Part shown: positions 7,676-15,444 of the stretch, piece by piece
How the letters are laid out: every line of letters begins with the position of its first letter
How positions within the stretch are numbered: the stretch's first letter is position 1
DNA from: Acetonema longum DSM 6540
GTDB lineage: Bacteria; Bacillota; Negativicutes; Sporomusales; Acetonemataceae
Reading direction: 5' to 3'
Assembly: GCF_000219125.1 (NCBI RefSeq)
Contig: NZ_AFGF01000050.1
Location: forward strand, 58,710-122,709
DNA length: 64,000 nucleotides
Notes under the pieces: model-generated
Seen by the model: only the letters and a program-made list of their open reading frames with translations
Told to the model about the DNA's origin: nothing
Databases searched by the model: none
Position numbers and translations under genes: made by a program

Positions 7676-8621
7676 TAGCGGACAGCAGAAAATTGTCACA
7701 ATTACCTTGAATCCGGCACTGGATCATACCGTGCATATCCCGCAATTTCAGGCGGGAGCGCTCAACCGGGTCGAGCAGCAGCGGATTGATCCGGGCGGTA
7801 AAGGGATTAACGTGGCCAAAGTGGCCAGGGCACTGGGCTGCCCGGTGACGGCAACCGGCTTTCTGGGGCAGGATAACAGCAAAGTGTTTCGCGAATATTT
7901 TCAGCAGCAAGGAATCCATGATTGTTTTGTCGAGGTTGCCGGCGCCGCCAGGATGAATATTAAGATTGTAGACGGCTTAAGCGGTCAGGTAACGGAAATC
8001 AACTTTCCCGGCCTTGCAAGCAATGAAGGGGATTTGGCAAGGCTGACCGAAGTAATCAGGCAGCTGGCCGGCGAACGGCAGTGGTTTGTTTTCTCGGGCA
8101 GTTTGCCGCCGGGGGTGCCGGATACCGTTTACCACCGCTTCATCCCGCTGCTAAAACAGCAGGGAGTCAAGGTGATGCTCGACAGCAGCGGACCGGCTCT
8201 CCGGGAGGGAATCAAGGCCATGCCTGATGTCATAAAACCGAATCTGGATGAGCTGCGCCAATTAACCGGGAAATCCTTGATCCAGGAAGCTGAGATTCAA
8301 AATGCCGTCGATGACCTGCTGGCCGGCGGCATCAGACAAGTCATCGTCACTTTGGGTTCTCAGGGGGCGATTGTTGCCGACAAAAGCCAAATGCTCCGGG
8401 TCTGGCCGCCAGCCGTCGTGGCCAAAAGTACGGTAGGCGCCGGTGATGCTCTGGTTGCAGGATTTGTCGTCGGCCAAACCCGGGGACTGTCATTGGCCGA
8501 CTGCGCTCGTCTGGGAACGGCTGCCGCCACCGCTTCGGTGGTTCAGCCCGGTACTCAGGCGGGTTCCCTGCAGGAAGTCGACCGATTGTTGGCTGCGGTT
8601 CAGATCAGCGACGCCGGTTGA
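7668..8621 (+). CDS. fruK: 1-phosphofructokinase (PfkB family)
   Basis: A 317-residue PfkB-family kinase beginning with GTG at 7668 inside the end of the DeoR gene. The N-terminus TLNPALDHTVHI and the block GGKGINVAKVARALG are typical of FruK/LacC-type kinases that act on sugar phosphates. The catalytic base and anion hole are in STVGAGDALVAGF near residue 245-257. The expected reaction is fructose 1-phosphate + ATP to fructose 1,6-bisphosphate. Tagatose-6-phosphate kinase (LacC) is the main alternative, but the fructose-like PTS context favours FruK. Its presence in a mannitol-type operon is unusual and bears on the pathway. Confidence 0.8.
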   Translation: MSDSGQQKIVTITLNPALDHTVHIPQFQAGALNRVEQQRIDPGGKGINVAKVARALGCPVTATGFLGQDNSKVFREYFQQQGIHDCFVEVAGAARMNIKIVDGLSGQVTEINFPGLASNEGDLARLTEVIRQLAGERQWFVFSGSLPPGVPDTVYHRFIPLLKQQGVKVMLDSSGPALREGIKAMPDVIKPNLDELRQLTGKSLIQEAEIQNAVDDLLAGGIRQVIVTLGSQGAIVADKSQMLRVWPPAVVAKSTVGAGDALVAGFVVGQTRGLSLADCARLGTAAATASVVQPGTQAGSLQEVDRLLAAVQISDAG

Positions 8622-8661
8622 CCGGGTTGGCAAAAATCAGATGGAATAAGAAGGTGACCAA

Positions 8662-8928
8662 GTGATTACAAAAGAGTTAGTTATAAACAATAAAACCGGA
8701 CTGCATGCGCGTCCCGCCGCCCTGTGGGTACAGACAGCCGGTCGTTATCAAAGCAGTATCCGGCTGGTAAAGAGCGAACGTGAAGTAGATGGGAAAAGTC
8801 TGCTTGCCCTGCTTTCTCTCGGCTTATCCGCCGGCAGTGCCTTCCGGCTTGTCGTCAACGGTCCCGATGAGGCAGAGGCGGCGGATGCCCTCACCGCCTT
8901 AGTCGCTGAATTGGCACAAGAGCAGTAG
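8662..8928 (+). CDS. HPr-family phosphocarrier protein
   Basis: An 88-residue HPr homologue. The phosphorylated histidine is His15 in KTGLHARPAA. A serine occupies position 46 in DGKSLLALLSLG, the site phosphorylated by HPr kinase in Firmicutes, so both regulatory sites are kept. The start is GTG at 8662 after AAGGTGA. It is embedded in the PTS operon, so it is probably a dedicated phosphate donor for this EIIA and not the housekeeping PtsH. The sequence departs from ordinary HPr around the helix 1 face (AALWVQTAGRYQ), in keeping with specialisation. Confidence 0.85.
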   Translation: MITKELVINNKTGLHARPAALWVQTAGRYQSSIRLVKSEREVDGKSLLALLSLGLSAGSAFRLVVNGPDEAEAADALTALVAELAQEQ

Positions 8929-8934
8929 AAATAG

Positions 8935-8978
8935 CAGGAGGAACAAAGCCGGCAATACCGCCGGCCTTATTGCTCCTG
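8935..8978 (+). promoter_or_regulatory. Intercistronic hairpin before the dehydrogenase gene
   Basis: Paired arms CAGGAG / CTCCTG (8935-8940, 8973-8978) and GCCGGC / GCCGGC (8948-8953, 8960-8965) fold into one stem between the HPr-like gene and the dehydrogenase. There is no T run, so it is more likely an RNA processing or stability element than a terminator. Confidence 0.4.
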
Positions 8979-9000
8979 ATCATGTTGCGAGGTGGTAAAG

Positions 9001-10257
9001 ATGAAAACGCGAGCAGTCAGACTGTACGGAAAAAAAGATCTTCGGCTGGAAGACTTCGAACTGCCGGCGATCAGGGAAGATGAAATCTTAGTTCAGGTCA
9101 TTTCCGACAGCATCTGCATGTCCAGTTACAAGGCCGCCATTCTCGGCCCCGATCATAAGCGCGTCCCCAACGATGTCGACAAGAACCCGGTAATCATCGG
9201 CCATGAAATGGCCGGCAATATTGTTCAGGTTGGCGCCAAATGGCAGCAGCAGTTTCAGCCGGGAGAAAAGTTCGCCCTGCAGCCTGCTTTAAACTACAAG
9301 GGAAGTATGGACTCGCCGGGATATTCCTATCGGTATTGCGGCGGAGCGGCCACATACGCCATTTTGCCCCAGGAAGTGATGGAGCTGGGCTGCCTGTTAA
9401 AATACAGCGGAGATTCGTATTTTGAAGCATCCCTGGCCGAACCGATGTCCTGCATCATAGGCGCCTTCCACGCCAGTTATCACACAGATATGGGCTCCTA
9501 CGAACACAAGATGGGAATCGTTGCCGACGGCAAGCTCGCCATTCTGGCCGGTGCCGGGCCCATGGGACTGGGCGCCATTGATTATGCCCTCCATGGTGAT
9601 CGCCGGCCGGGGTTGATCGTGGTTACCGATATGGATCCGGCCAGACTGGCGAGAGCTCAGGCCCTCTTCCCGCCTGAAGAAACGAAAAAAGCCGGCATTG
9701 ACTTGCACTTTGTCAATACCGGTAATATCAAGGATCCAGTGAAATATCTGCGGGATCTGGCCGGCGGCGCCGGCTTTGATGACGTTCATGTATATGCGCC
9801 GGTACGGGCGCTGGTAGAACAGGCTGATCAGATTTTAGGCCGGGACGGCTGCCTGAACTTCTTCGCCGGTCCGACTGATACTGCCTTTTCCGGTCCGATC
9901 AACTATTACAACGTACATTACAATTCAGCCCATGTCATGGGCACCACCGGCGGCAACACCAGCGATATGATTGAATCCCTGCGACTGACCGAGAAGAAAC
10001 GGATCCGCCCGGCCGTGATGGTCACTCATATCGGCGGACTAAACAGCGCGGCTGAAGCCACTTTGAAACTGCCGGAACTGCCGGGCGGGAAAAAATTGAT
10101 TTATACAGGCATTGACATGGAATTAACAGCCATTGATGACTTTGCCGTCAAAAAAGAAAAAAATCCCCATTTTGCCCGGCTGGCAGAAATTTGCCAGCAG
10201 CATAAAGGCTTATGGAACGCAGAGGCGGAAAAATATTTGCTGGAACACTGGCAGTGA
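9001..10257 (+). CDS. Zinc-dependent dehydrogenase, L-sorbose-1-phosphate reductase (SorE)-like
   Basis: A 418-residue medium-chain dehydrogenase. The ATG at 9001 is preferred over the GTG at 8992 because GAGGTGG lies at the right distance. The N-terminal catalytic domain has the zinc-site region IGHEMAGNIVQVG and a Cys in SDSICMSSYK. The nucleotide fold follows with AGAGPMGLGAIDYAL. The long form with these blocks resembles SorE-type sugar-phosphate reductases more than ordinary alcohol dehydrogenases. In this operon it most likely oxidises the phosphorylated polyol delivered by the PTS. Known SorE chemistry acts on the carbon next to the phosphate-bearing carbon; from mannitol 1-phosphate that would give fructose 1-phosphate, the substrate of the adjacent kinase. 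Substrate is inference. Confidence 0.7.
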   Translation: MKTRAVRLYGKKDLRLEDFELPAIREDEILVQVISDSICMSSYKAAILGPDHKRVPNDVDKNPVIIGHEMAGNIVQVGAKWQQQFQPGEKFALQPALNYKGSMDSPGYSYRYCGGAATYAILPQEVMELGCLLKYSGDSYFEASLAEPMSCIIGAFHASYHTDMGSYEHKMGIVADGKLAILAGAGPMGLGAIDYALHGDRRPGLIVVTDMDPARLARAQALFPPEETKKAGIDLHFVNTGNIKDPVKYLRDLAGGAGFDDVHVYAPVRALVEQADQILGRDGCLNFFAGPTDTAFSGPINYYNVHYNSAHVMGTTGGNTSDMIESLRLTEKKRIRPAVMVTHIGGLNSAAEATLKLPELPGGKKLIYTGIDMELTAIDDFAVKKEKNPHFARLAEICQQHKGLWNAEAEKYLLEHWQ

Positions 10258-10269
10258 GCCTTCCCCTCT

Positions 10270-10335
10270 GCAGTCCCCTTTCGATCCAGCGACTGTCCGA
10301 ATTACTGCCGGGACCGTCACAGCCAAAGCTACTAA
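10270..10335 (+). pseudogene. Remnant of a second zinc-ribbon gene (C-terminal end)
   Basis: Read in frame from 10270, this stretch encodes AVPFRSSDCPNYCRDRHSQS then Tyr and a stop at 10333-10335. It aligns with the C-terminal end of the zinc-ribbon protein at 4348-4668 (VPFRPTGDRPVYCRDCYSQ). The second Cys of the CxxC pair is changed to Arg and there is no intact upstream frame. The nucleotide match TTACTGCCGGGAC is shared. It ends next to a terminator, as the intact copy does. This looks like the tail of a decayed paralogue. Confidence 0.6.
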
Positions 10336-10346
10336 TAGTAACATCA

Positions 10347-10384
10347 AAGGCTGCCTCAATTACGTTTGAGGCAGCCTTCCTTTT
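10347..10384 (+). terminator. Terminator of the polyol operon
   Basis: A 13-bp stem (10347-10359 / 10366-10378, core GGCTGCCTCAA) with a short loop and a TTCCTTTT tail. It lies between the PTS operon and the convergent nitroreductase gene and may serve both. Confidence 0.75.
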
Positions 10385-10431
10385 GACACAAAAACACGCA
10401 CCATTAAACAGTAAATTTTTTTATAGAAATT

Positions 10432-11004
10432 TTAATCGATAAATTTAACTTTTTCTTCAATTCCCTTGCGAGCAGGAGCATTCCCCGTATGTACAGGATA
10501 ACCAACACAAATGATACTGATAGGATCTTTATCCTCACTAATGCTAAAAATCTTTCTAGCGTCAGCTTTCTCGAATAAAGTGAACCAAAGTGTGCCCAGT
10601 CCTTGAGCATGAGCTGCCAGCAGCATATTTTGGATTGAGGCGCTGCAGGCCTCCACATATCCCGGACTTGGTACATCCAAAAATTGTTCAGCGCCATTAC
10701 GGCTGGGATCGCCAACCACTACGATAAGTGTCGGAACCTGCAACAGAAAATCGATATTGAAGGTCGGAAGCCACTTCCAGCCGCTTCTCTCGGCCAGTTT
10801 TTCTTTTGTTTTCTCTGAGGTTTCTTTTAACCGCATATTGTATATGGGGTTATTTGCAACAATGAATTCCCACGGCTGCCTATTAGCAGGAGAAGGTGCA
10901 TAGATCGCCGCCTCTAACATGATATGAATCTTGTCTTTCTCAATCGGTTGATTTTTAAAATTGCGGCAGCTTCTTCTGCCTCGTATCGCATCAAGATATT
11001 CCAA
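10432..11004 (-). CDS. Nitroreductase-family flavoprotein
   Basis: A 190-residue FMN-binding nitroreductase. TTG at 11004 is preferred because TAGGAG sits 8 bases upstream; a GTG at 11013 overlaps the ribosome site. The FMN-phosphate region RRSCRNFKNQPI is near the N-terminus, then the APSPANRQPWEF motif (about 37-48), and a C-terminal ICVGYP segment. The family uses NAD(P)H to reduce nitro compounds, quinones or flavins; the physiological substrate cannot be read from sequence. It stands alone, followed by the bidirectional hairpin at 10347-10378. Confidence 0.82.
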   Translation of the reverse strand: MEYLDAIRGRRSCRNFKNQPIEKDKIHIMLEAAIYAPSPANRQPWEFIVANNPIYNMRLKETSEKTKEKLAERSGWKWLPTFNIDFLLQVPTLIVVVGDPSRNGAEQFLDVPSPGYVEACSASIQNMLLAAHAQGLGTLWFTLFEKADARKIFSISEDKDPISIICVGYPVHTGNAPARKGIEEKVKFID

Positions 11005-11160
11005 GGCTCTCACTCCTAACCATATTATTTACATAGGGTCTTAAGTGAATGCATGCCATGAACCCTTAAGACAAGCATACCAAGACTTTAATCTTTTGGC
11101 AATGGCAATAAAGGTCCATCTCTTAAAGAAACCTCTATCACGCTTGAACCTTATTATTGT

Positions 11161-12882
11161 TTATTGACTGAATTGAATCCTGTATAACTTACTATACAAT
11201 CCACCGGCTTTCACTAATGCTTCGTGATCACCGCGTTCCACGATCCTGCCTTTTTCCATTACAATAATTAGATTAGCCCGCTGTACAGTTGACAAGCGGT
11301 GCGCAATAACAAAAGAGGTTCGTCCGGTCATTAATCGGTCAAGTGCTTGCTGTACCAGCAACTCACTCTCGGTATCCAAAGCCGAAGTGGCTTCATCAAG
11401 GATTAGTATCCGCGGATTCTTTAAAACTGCTCTGGCTATTGCGATGCGCTGCCGCTGTCCGCCAGACAGTTGAGCTCCGCGTTCTCCAATCGAAGTTTCA
11501 TATGCTTCAGGCATTTCCATAATAAAGTTGTGTGCATTTGCCATCTTTGCCGCAGCGATTACTTCCGCTTGAGAAGCCTCTAAATTTCCGTACAAAATAT
11601 TTTGATAGATTGTACCGCCAAACAGAATCGTTTCCTGCGGCACAATGCCAATTTGCCCGCGAAGGGACTGCAATGTAACTGTATTGATATTGATGCCGTC
11701 AATGCAAATCGAACCATCTTCAGGGTTATAGAACCTGGGGATCAGATTTACTACTGTGGTTTTTCCTGCGCCGCTGGGCCCAACTATAGCCATTAGCTCT
11801 CCCGGTCTAGCTTCGAAAGAAATATTCGCTAAAACCGGCTTCCCCGGGTTGTACTCGAATGAAACATTGTTAAAGGCTACATAGCCGTCTACGGGCGGTA
11901 ACTCTTTAGCCCCCCCTGAATCTTTGACTTCCGGCTCTATATCCAGTACTTCAAATATTCGCTGCGCTGCCGCTAATGCCCGTTGGATATCTGCGTATAC
12001 ATTACTTAGGCGTTTGACAGGAGCGGGTAGATTAATCACATATACAAGAAAGGATATAAGGGCGCCGGAGGTTAAATTACCGTTTATCACTTCATGTCCC
12101 CCGAACCAGATGATCGCTGTAATGCCAATGGTCGAAAGTATATTGATAATAGGCGTAATAACAGCCATGACTTGAACAATCTTCATGTGCGCCTGGAAGT
12201 TCCGCTTGTTTTCGAAATCAAAGCGCTCTAATTCGTAGCTCTCGCGGGAAAATGATTTAATAACCCCAACCGCTGAGATCGTTTCCTGAAGAAATGCGGT
12301 TATATCGGCAGCGCGCTCCTGTAAAGTCCGGCTCTTTATTCGCATTTTATGACCGGATACATTGATAGTATATAAAATGAGCGGAAAGCTGATAAACATC
12401 AACAGAGAAAGTTTCCAATCAATATAGAGCAGCAATATAACCGACCCGACCAAGGTTACGGAGTGATTCACAAAATCAATGACATTATTAACTAACGCTG
12501 TTTGCAAAGCAGCCACATCATTCGTAATATAGCTCATAATTGTGCCTATAGGGCGCTTTTCAAAAAATAACATCGATAACTTTTGCAGGTGTTGATACAA
12601 ATCTCTGCGGATATCGATAATAATTTTTTGACTGGAATAAGCCATTAGATAAGTCTGTCCATACATGGAGATACCTTGCAGCACGATTAAGGCAATGACA
12701 GTGACCGCAATTAAATTAAGCGCAGCAACATCTTTTGTCGCCAAGACCTCATCAATTACATCCCCGATAATTTTCGGCAAATAAAGATTAACCGCTGAGG
12801 CCAAAATCGTACAAACCAGGGCGCTTGCGATCGCTAAACTGTATGGCTTTATATAATACGCAATGCGGACATATATTCTCAA
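11161..12882 (-). CDS. ABC exporter, fused permease/ATPase (MsbA/BmrA type)
   Basis: A 573-residue half-transporter that should act as a homodimer in the inner membrane. Six membrane segments occupy residues 1-300. The ATPase domain has Walker A GPSGAGKTT (368-376), signature LSGGQ (472-476), Walker B ILILDEA (about 492-498) and the switch His in IAHRLST (His528). Nothing needed for ATP hydrolysis is missing. Substrates of this group range from lipids to drugs; a lipid A flippase role is possible if the organism is a diderm Negativicute. The gene is monocistronic, with a GGTAGG-type ribosome site. It is not linked to a partner subunit gene. Confidence 0.85.
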   Translation of the reverse strand: MRIYVRIAYYIKPYSLAIASALVCTILASAVNLYLPKIIGDVIDEVLATKDVAALNLIAVTVIALIVLQGISMYGQTYLMAYSSQKIIIDIRRDLYQHLQKLSMLFFEKRPIGTIMSYITNDVAALQTALVNNVIDFVNHSVTLVGSVILLLYIDWKLSLLMFISFPLILYTINVSGHKMRIKSRTLQERAADITAFLQETISAVGVIKSFSRESYELERFDFENKRNFQAHMKIVQVMAVITPIINILSTIGITAIIWFGGHEVINGNLTSGALISFLVYVINLPAPVKRLSNVYADIQRALAAAQRIFEVLDIEPEVKDSGGAKELPPVDGYVAFNNVSFEYNPGKPVLANISFEARPGELMAIVGPSGAGKTTVVNLIPRFYNPEDGSICIDGININTVTLQSLRGQIGIVPQETILFGGTIYQNILYGNLEASQAEVIAAAKMANAHNFIMEMPEAYETSIGERGAQLSGGQRQRIAIARAVLKNPRILILDEATSALDTESELLVQQALDRLMTGRTSFVIAHRLSTVQRANLIIVMEKGRIVERGDHEALVKAGGLYSKLYRIQFSQ

Positions 12883-13098
12883 TATTACCTACCTCATTGA
12901 AATCTAAATGCATCTTAATGCGCCCACCTTCTATATCATCCAATCACGGTAGAGGCATGTACGATTTGTAGCATTATGTCAGGCATCTAACTATCTCCAA
13001 CTTCTATTACTCCCCAAAACATGACAAAATATCCTCAGCTGATTGTTCCGGGAACTGTTTCGAGGCATGAAATGATGGGGAAATACGTCTAAAGGACA
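12883..13098. other. Intergenic stretch without a gene
   Basis: No convincing coding frame is seen here. The part next to 12882 must hold the promoter of the ABC exporter, but no good -35/-10 pair could be picked. It is followed by the palindrome at 13099-13141. Confidence 0.5.
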
Positions 13099-13141
13099 AA
13101 GGTGCCGCATACGTTTTTGGCAAAAACGTATGCGGCACCTT
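13099..13141. repeat. Long perfect palindrome, copy 1 of a repeated element
   Basis: Two 21-base arms (13099-13119 and 13121-13141) are perfect reverse complements around a single central base. The arms start AAGGTGCCGCAT and end CGTTTTTG. It lies downstream of the ArsC/Spx-like gene. A closely related palindrome sits at 39851-39888. It lacks a T tail, so a simple terminator role is uncertain. Confidence 0.8.
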
Positions 13142-13182
13142 CTGGTCTCATTTCACAATATACTTGATCACAGCCTCATATA

Positions 13183-13515
13183 CTAATCCCAGTCTTTCCA
13201 TATCTCCGGACAGTAACCGACTGTGGCTTTAGCTCCGTTACGCACGATAGGGGTCTTAAGCAGCAACGGATGAGCTAAAAGCATCTCTACCGGATCATGT
13301 ATAATATATTTTAAATTGCGCTTGGCATATTCCTTGCTGTTTTTGTCTATGAGATTGTCCATGCTCACAGCTGCCCCGACTTTGTTCAGTTCGCCCTTGC
13401 TGAGGCCCCGTACCGTCAAGTCAATAAACTGATAGGGAAGCGCCCGTTCTTTAAAGTAACGTTCAGCTTTGCGCGTATCCTGGCATTTTTTCAGACCGAA
13501 GATTTGGATGTTCAT
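13183..13515 (-). CDS. ArsC/Spx-family protein
   Basis: A 110-residue thioredoxin-fold protein of the ArsC/Spx/YffB family. The N-terminus QIFGLKKCQDTRKAERYFKER has the single redox Cys (Cys11) where ArsC has its catalytic cysteine; there is no CxxC, so it is not a classical Spx redox switch. The C-terminal block LLKTPIVRNG is also typical. GGGGAGG precedes the ATG. Relatives include poorly characterised thiol proteins as well as glutaredoxin-coupled arsenate reductases. No ars genes are nearby, so arsenate reduction is not supported by context. It follows the ABC-F gene by 21 bases and may be co-transcribed with it. Confidence 0.8.
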   Translation of the reverse strand: MNIQIFGLKKCQDTRKAERYFKERALPYQFIDLTVRGLSKGELNKVGAAVSMDNLIDKNSKEYAKRNLKYIIHDPVEMLLAHPLLLKTPIVRNGAKATVGYCPEIWKDWD

Positions 13516-13536
13516 TGGCGCCTCCCCGTTACAGCA

Positions 13537-15444
13537 TTAGCTTTTGATGATCTCAGCCAGTTCATTTAGATAGGTCCAGCGGTCAATTAGTTCATTCAGC
13601 CTTTGCTCCAGGGCCTTTTGTGTTGTCAGTAGTTCCTGCAAGGCTGCATAGTTCGTGTCGGCAGCCTCAATCCGGGCGGCGACTTCTTTTAGCTGCTGTT
13701 CTACGCCGGCGATGACTCCGTCAATTTGTTCATATTCTCTCTGTTCTTTAAAAGAAAATTTGCGAGGCCGCTCCTGTTCTTTATGGGATGCCGGCGTTTT
13801 TTTCGCTTCCACCGGTTTGGCCTTAGAGGCGGTATCGGATGCTGACTGCAGACTGAAGATTGCCTGGTATTCGGAGTAATTGCCGGTGTACTGCCGGATC
13901 ATGCCGTCGCCTTCAAAGGCGAAGATTTTATCCGACAGCCTGTCGAGAAAGAACCGGTCGTGGGAAACGGCGATAACTGCTCCGGGGAAACCGTCCAGGT
14001 AGTCTTCCAGAATGGTCAGGGTTTGGATGTCCAGGTCATTGGTGGGTTCATCCAGCAAGAGCACATTGGGGGCACTCATCAGAACCCGCAGCAGATACAG
14101 GCGGCGTTTCTCCCCGCCGGATAATTTGGCGATGGGCATCCATTGCAGCTGAGACGGGAACAGGAATCGTTCCAGCAGCTGCGCGGCGGTCAGAGTGCCG
14201 CCGTCAGATGTGGTCAGGATAGAGGCTTCTTCTTTTATGTAGTCGATGACCCTCTGGTCTGAGTCCATTTCAGTGTTTTCCTGAGAAAAGCAGCCGATCT
14301 TCACGGTCTGGCCCACCTCTATCGCACCTTGATCAGGGGTAAGTTTACCGGCGATGAGATTCAGCAGAGTGGATTTACCTCTGCCGTTGGGCCCGACGAT
14401 GCCGACCCGGTCGTCTTTCAGGACAATGTAGCTAAAATCGCGGATACAGATATATGAGCCGAAACTTTTATGCACATGCTCCAGTTCGATAATCTTTTTC
14501 CCCAGCCGGCTGGCAGCGGCTGTGATTTCCAATTTGCCGTTCTCAACATCCGGTTTCCGGGCGCTTAACTGTTCGAACCGGTCAATTCGGGCTTTTTGCT
14601 TGGTGCTGCGCGCCTGAGCCCCCCGCCGGATCCAGGCCAGTTCATTACGCAGCAGGTTTTGCCGTTTGCGTTCGCCGGCTTCGGCCAGTTCTTCCCGTTC
14701 GGCCTTCTTTTCCAGGAACAGACTGTAGTTGCCGCTGTAGGTATACAGTTTGCCTTTATCCAGTTCAATGGTCCGGGTGGCCACCCGATCCAGAAAGTAG
14801 CGGTCATGGGTGATCATCAGGAGGGCGCCCTTGCGTTTTTGCAGATACTGCTCCAGCCAGGCCACGGTGTCAGTGTCGATATGATTGGTAGGTTCGTCCA
14901 GAATGAGCAGGTCGGAGGGATGAATAAGGGCGCCGGCCAGGGCAATTCGTTTTCTTTGCCCGCCGGAAAGCTCCCCTACTCTGGCGGCAAAATCGGTAAT
15001 GCCCAGCTGGGTCAGAATGATTTTAGCCTCGCTCTCCAGCTGCCAGGCATCCTGGACGTCCATTTGCTGGCTCAGCCGGATCAGGTCCTGCTGCCGTTCT
15101 GTGTCCTGGGGACGGGCCTGAGCCTGGGCCAAGGCTTGTTCATATTCCCGCAGCACCTGCATCACCGGCGAGACGCCTTTAAACACCTGCTCCAACACGG
15201 CAGCCTGAGGATCAAACTCCGGGTCCTGGGGCAGATATTCTACCCGGACGCCGCTGCCCATGGTGATCTTGCCGCTGTCAGCCGGTTCCAGTCCGGCAAT
15301 GATCCTCAGAAAGGTGGATTTGCCGGCGCCGTTGACGCCAATCAGTCCGATGCGATCCCCGGCCTCAATGCCGAAGGTGACTTCGTCAAACAGAGTCCGG
15401 ACGCCGTAGCTTTTGGCCAGGTTTTCGATTGCTATTAGATTCAT
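13537..15444 (-). CDS. ABC-F ATPase (Uup/EttA-like)
   Basis: A 635-residue ribosome-associated type ABC-F protein with two ATPase domains and no membrane segments. Domain 1 has GVNGAGKST (about 36-44), LSGGQRKR and LLILDEPTNHID. Domain 2 has GPNGRGKST (about 352-360), LSGGEKRR and VLLLDEPTNDLD. A charged linker (KKAEREELAEAGERKRQ and following) joins them. The C-terminal 80 residues are a lysine/glutamate-rich coiled coil, as in Uup. The family binds the ribosomal E site and affects translation or antibiotic protection; Uup-like members also affect transposon excision. Its start overlaps the end of the upstream helicase frame by 59 bases. AAAGGA precedes the ATG. Confidence 0.87.
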   Translation of the reverse strand: MNLIAIENLAKSYGVRTLFDEVTFGIEAGDRIGLIGVNGAGKSTFLRIIAGLEPADSGKITMGSGVRVEYLPQDPEFDPQAAVLEQVFKGVSPVMQVLREYEQALAQAQARPQDTERQQDLIRLSQQMDVQDAWQLESEAKIILTQLGITDFAARVGELSGGQRKRIALAGALIHPSDLLILDEPTNHIDTDTVAWLEQYLQKRKGALLMITHDRYFLDRVATRTIELDKGKLYTYSGNYSLFLEKKAEREELAEAGERKRQNLLRNELAWIRRGAQARSTKQKARIDRFEQLSARKPDVENGKLEITAAASRLGKKIIELEHVHKSFGSYICIRDFSYIVLKDDRVGIVGPNGRGKSTLLNLIAGKLTPDQGAIEVGQTVKIGCFSQENTEMDSDQRVIDYIKEEASILTTSDGGTLTAAQLLERFLFPSQLQWMPIAKLSGGEKRRLYLLRVLMSAPNVLLLDEPTNDLDIQTLTILEDYLDGFPGAVIAVSHDRFFLDRLSDKIFAFEGDGMIRQYTGNYSEYQAIFSLQSASDTASKAKPVEAKKTPASHKEQERPRKFSFKEQREYEQIDGVIAGVEQQLKEVAARIEAADTNYAALQELLTTQKALEQRLNELIDRWTYLNELAEIIKS

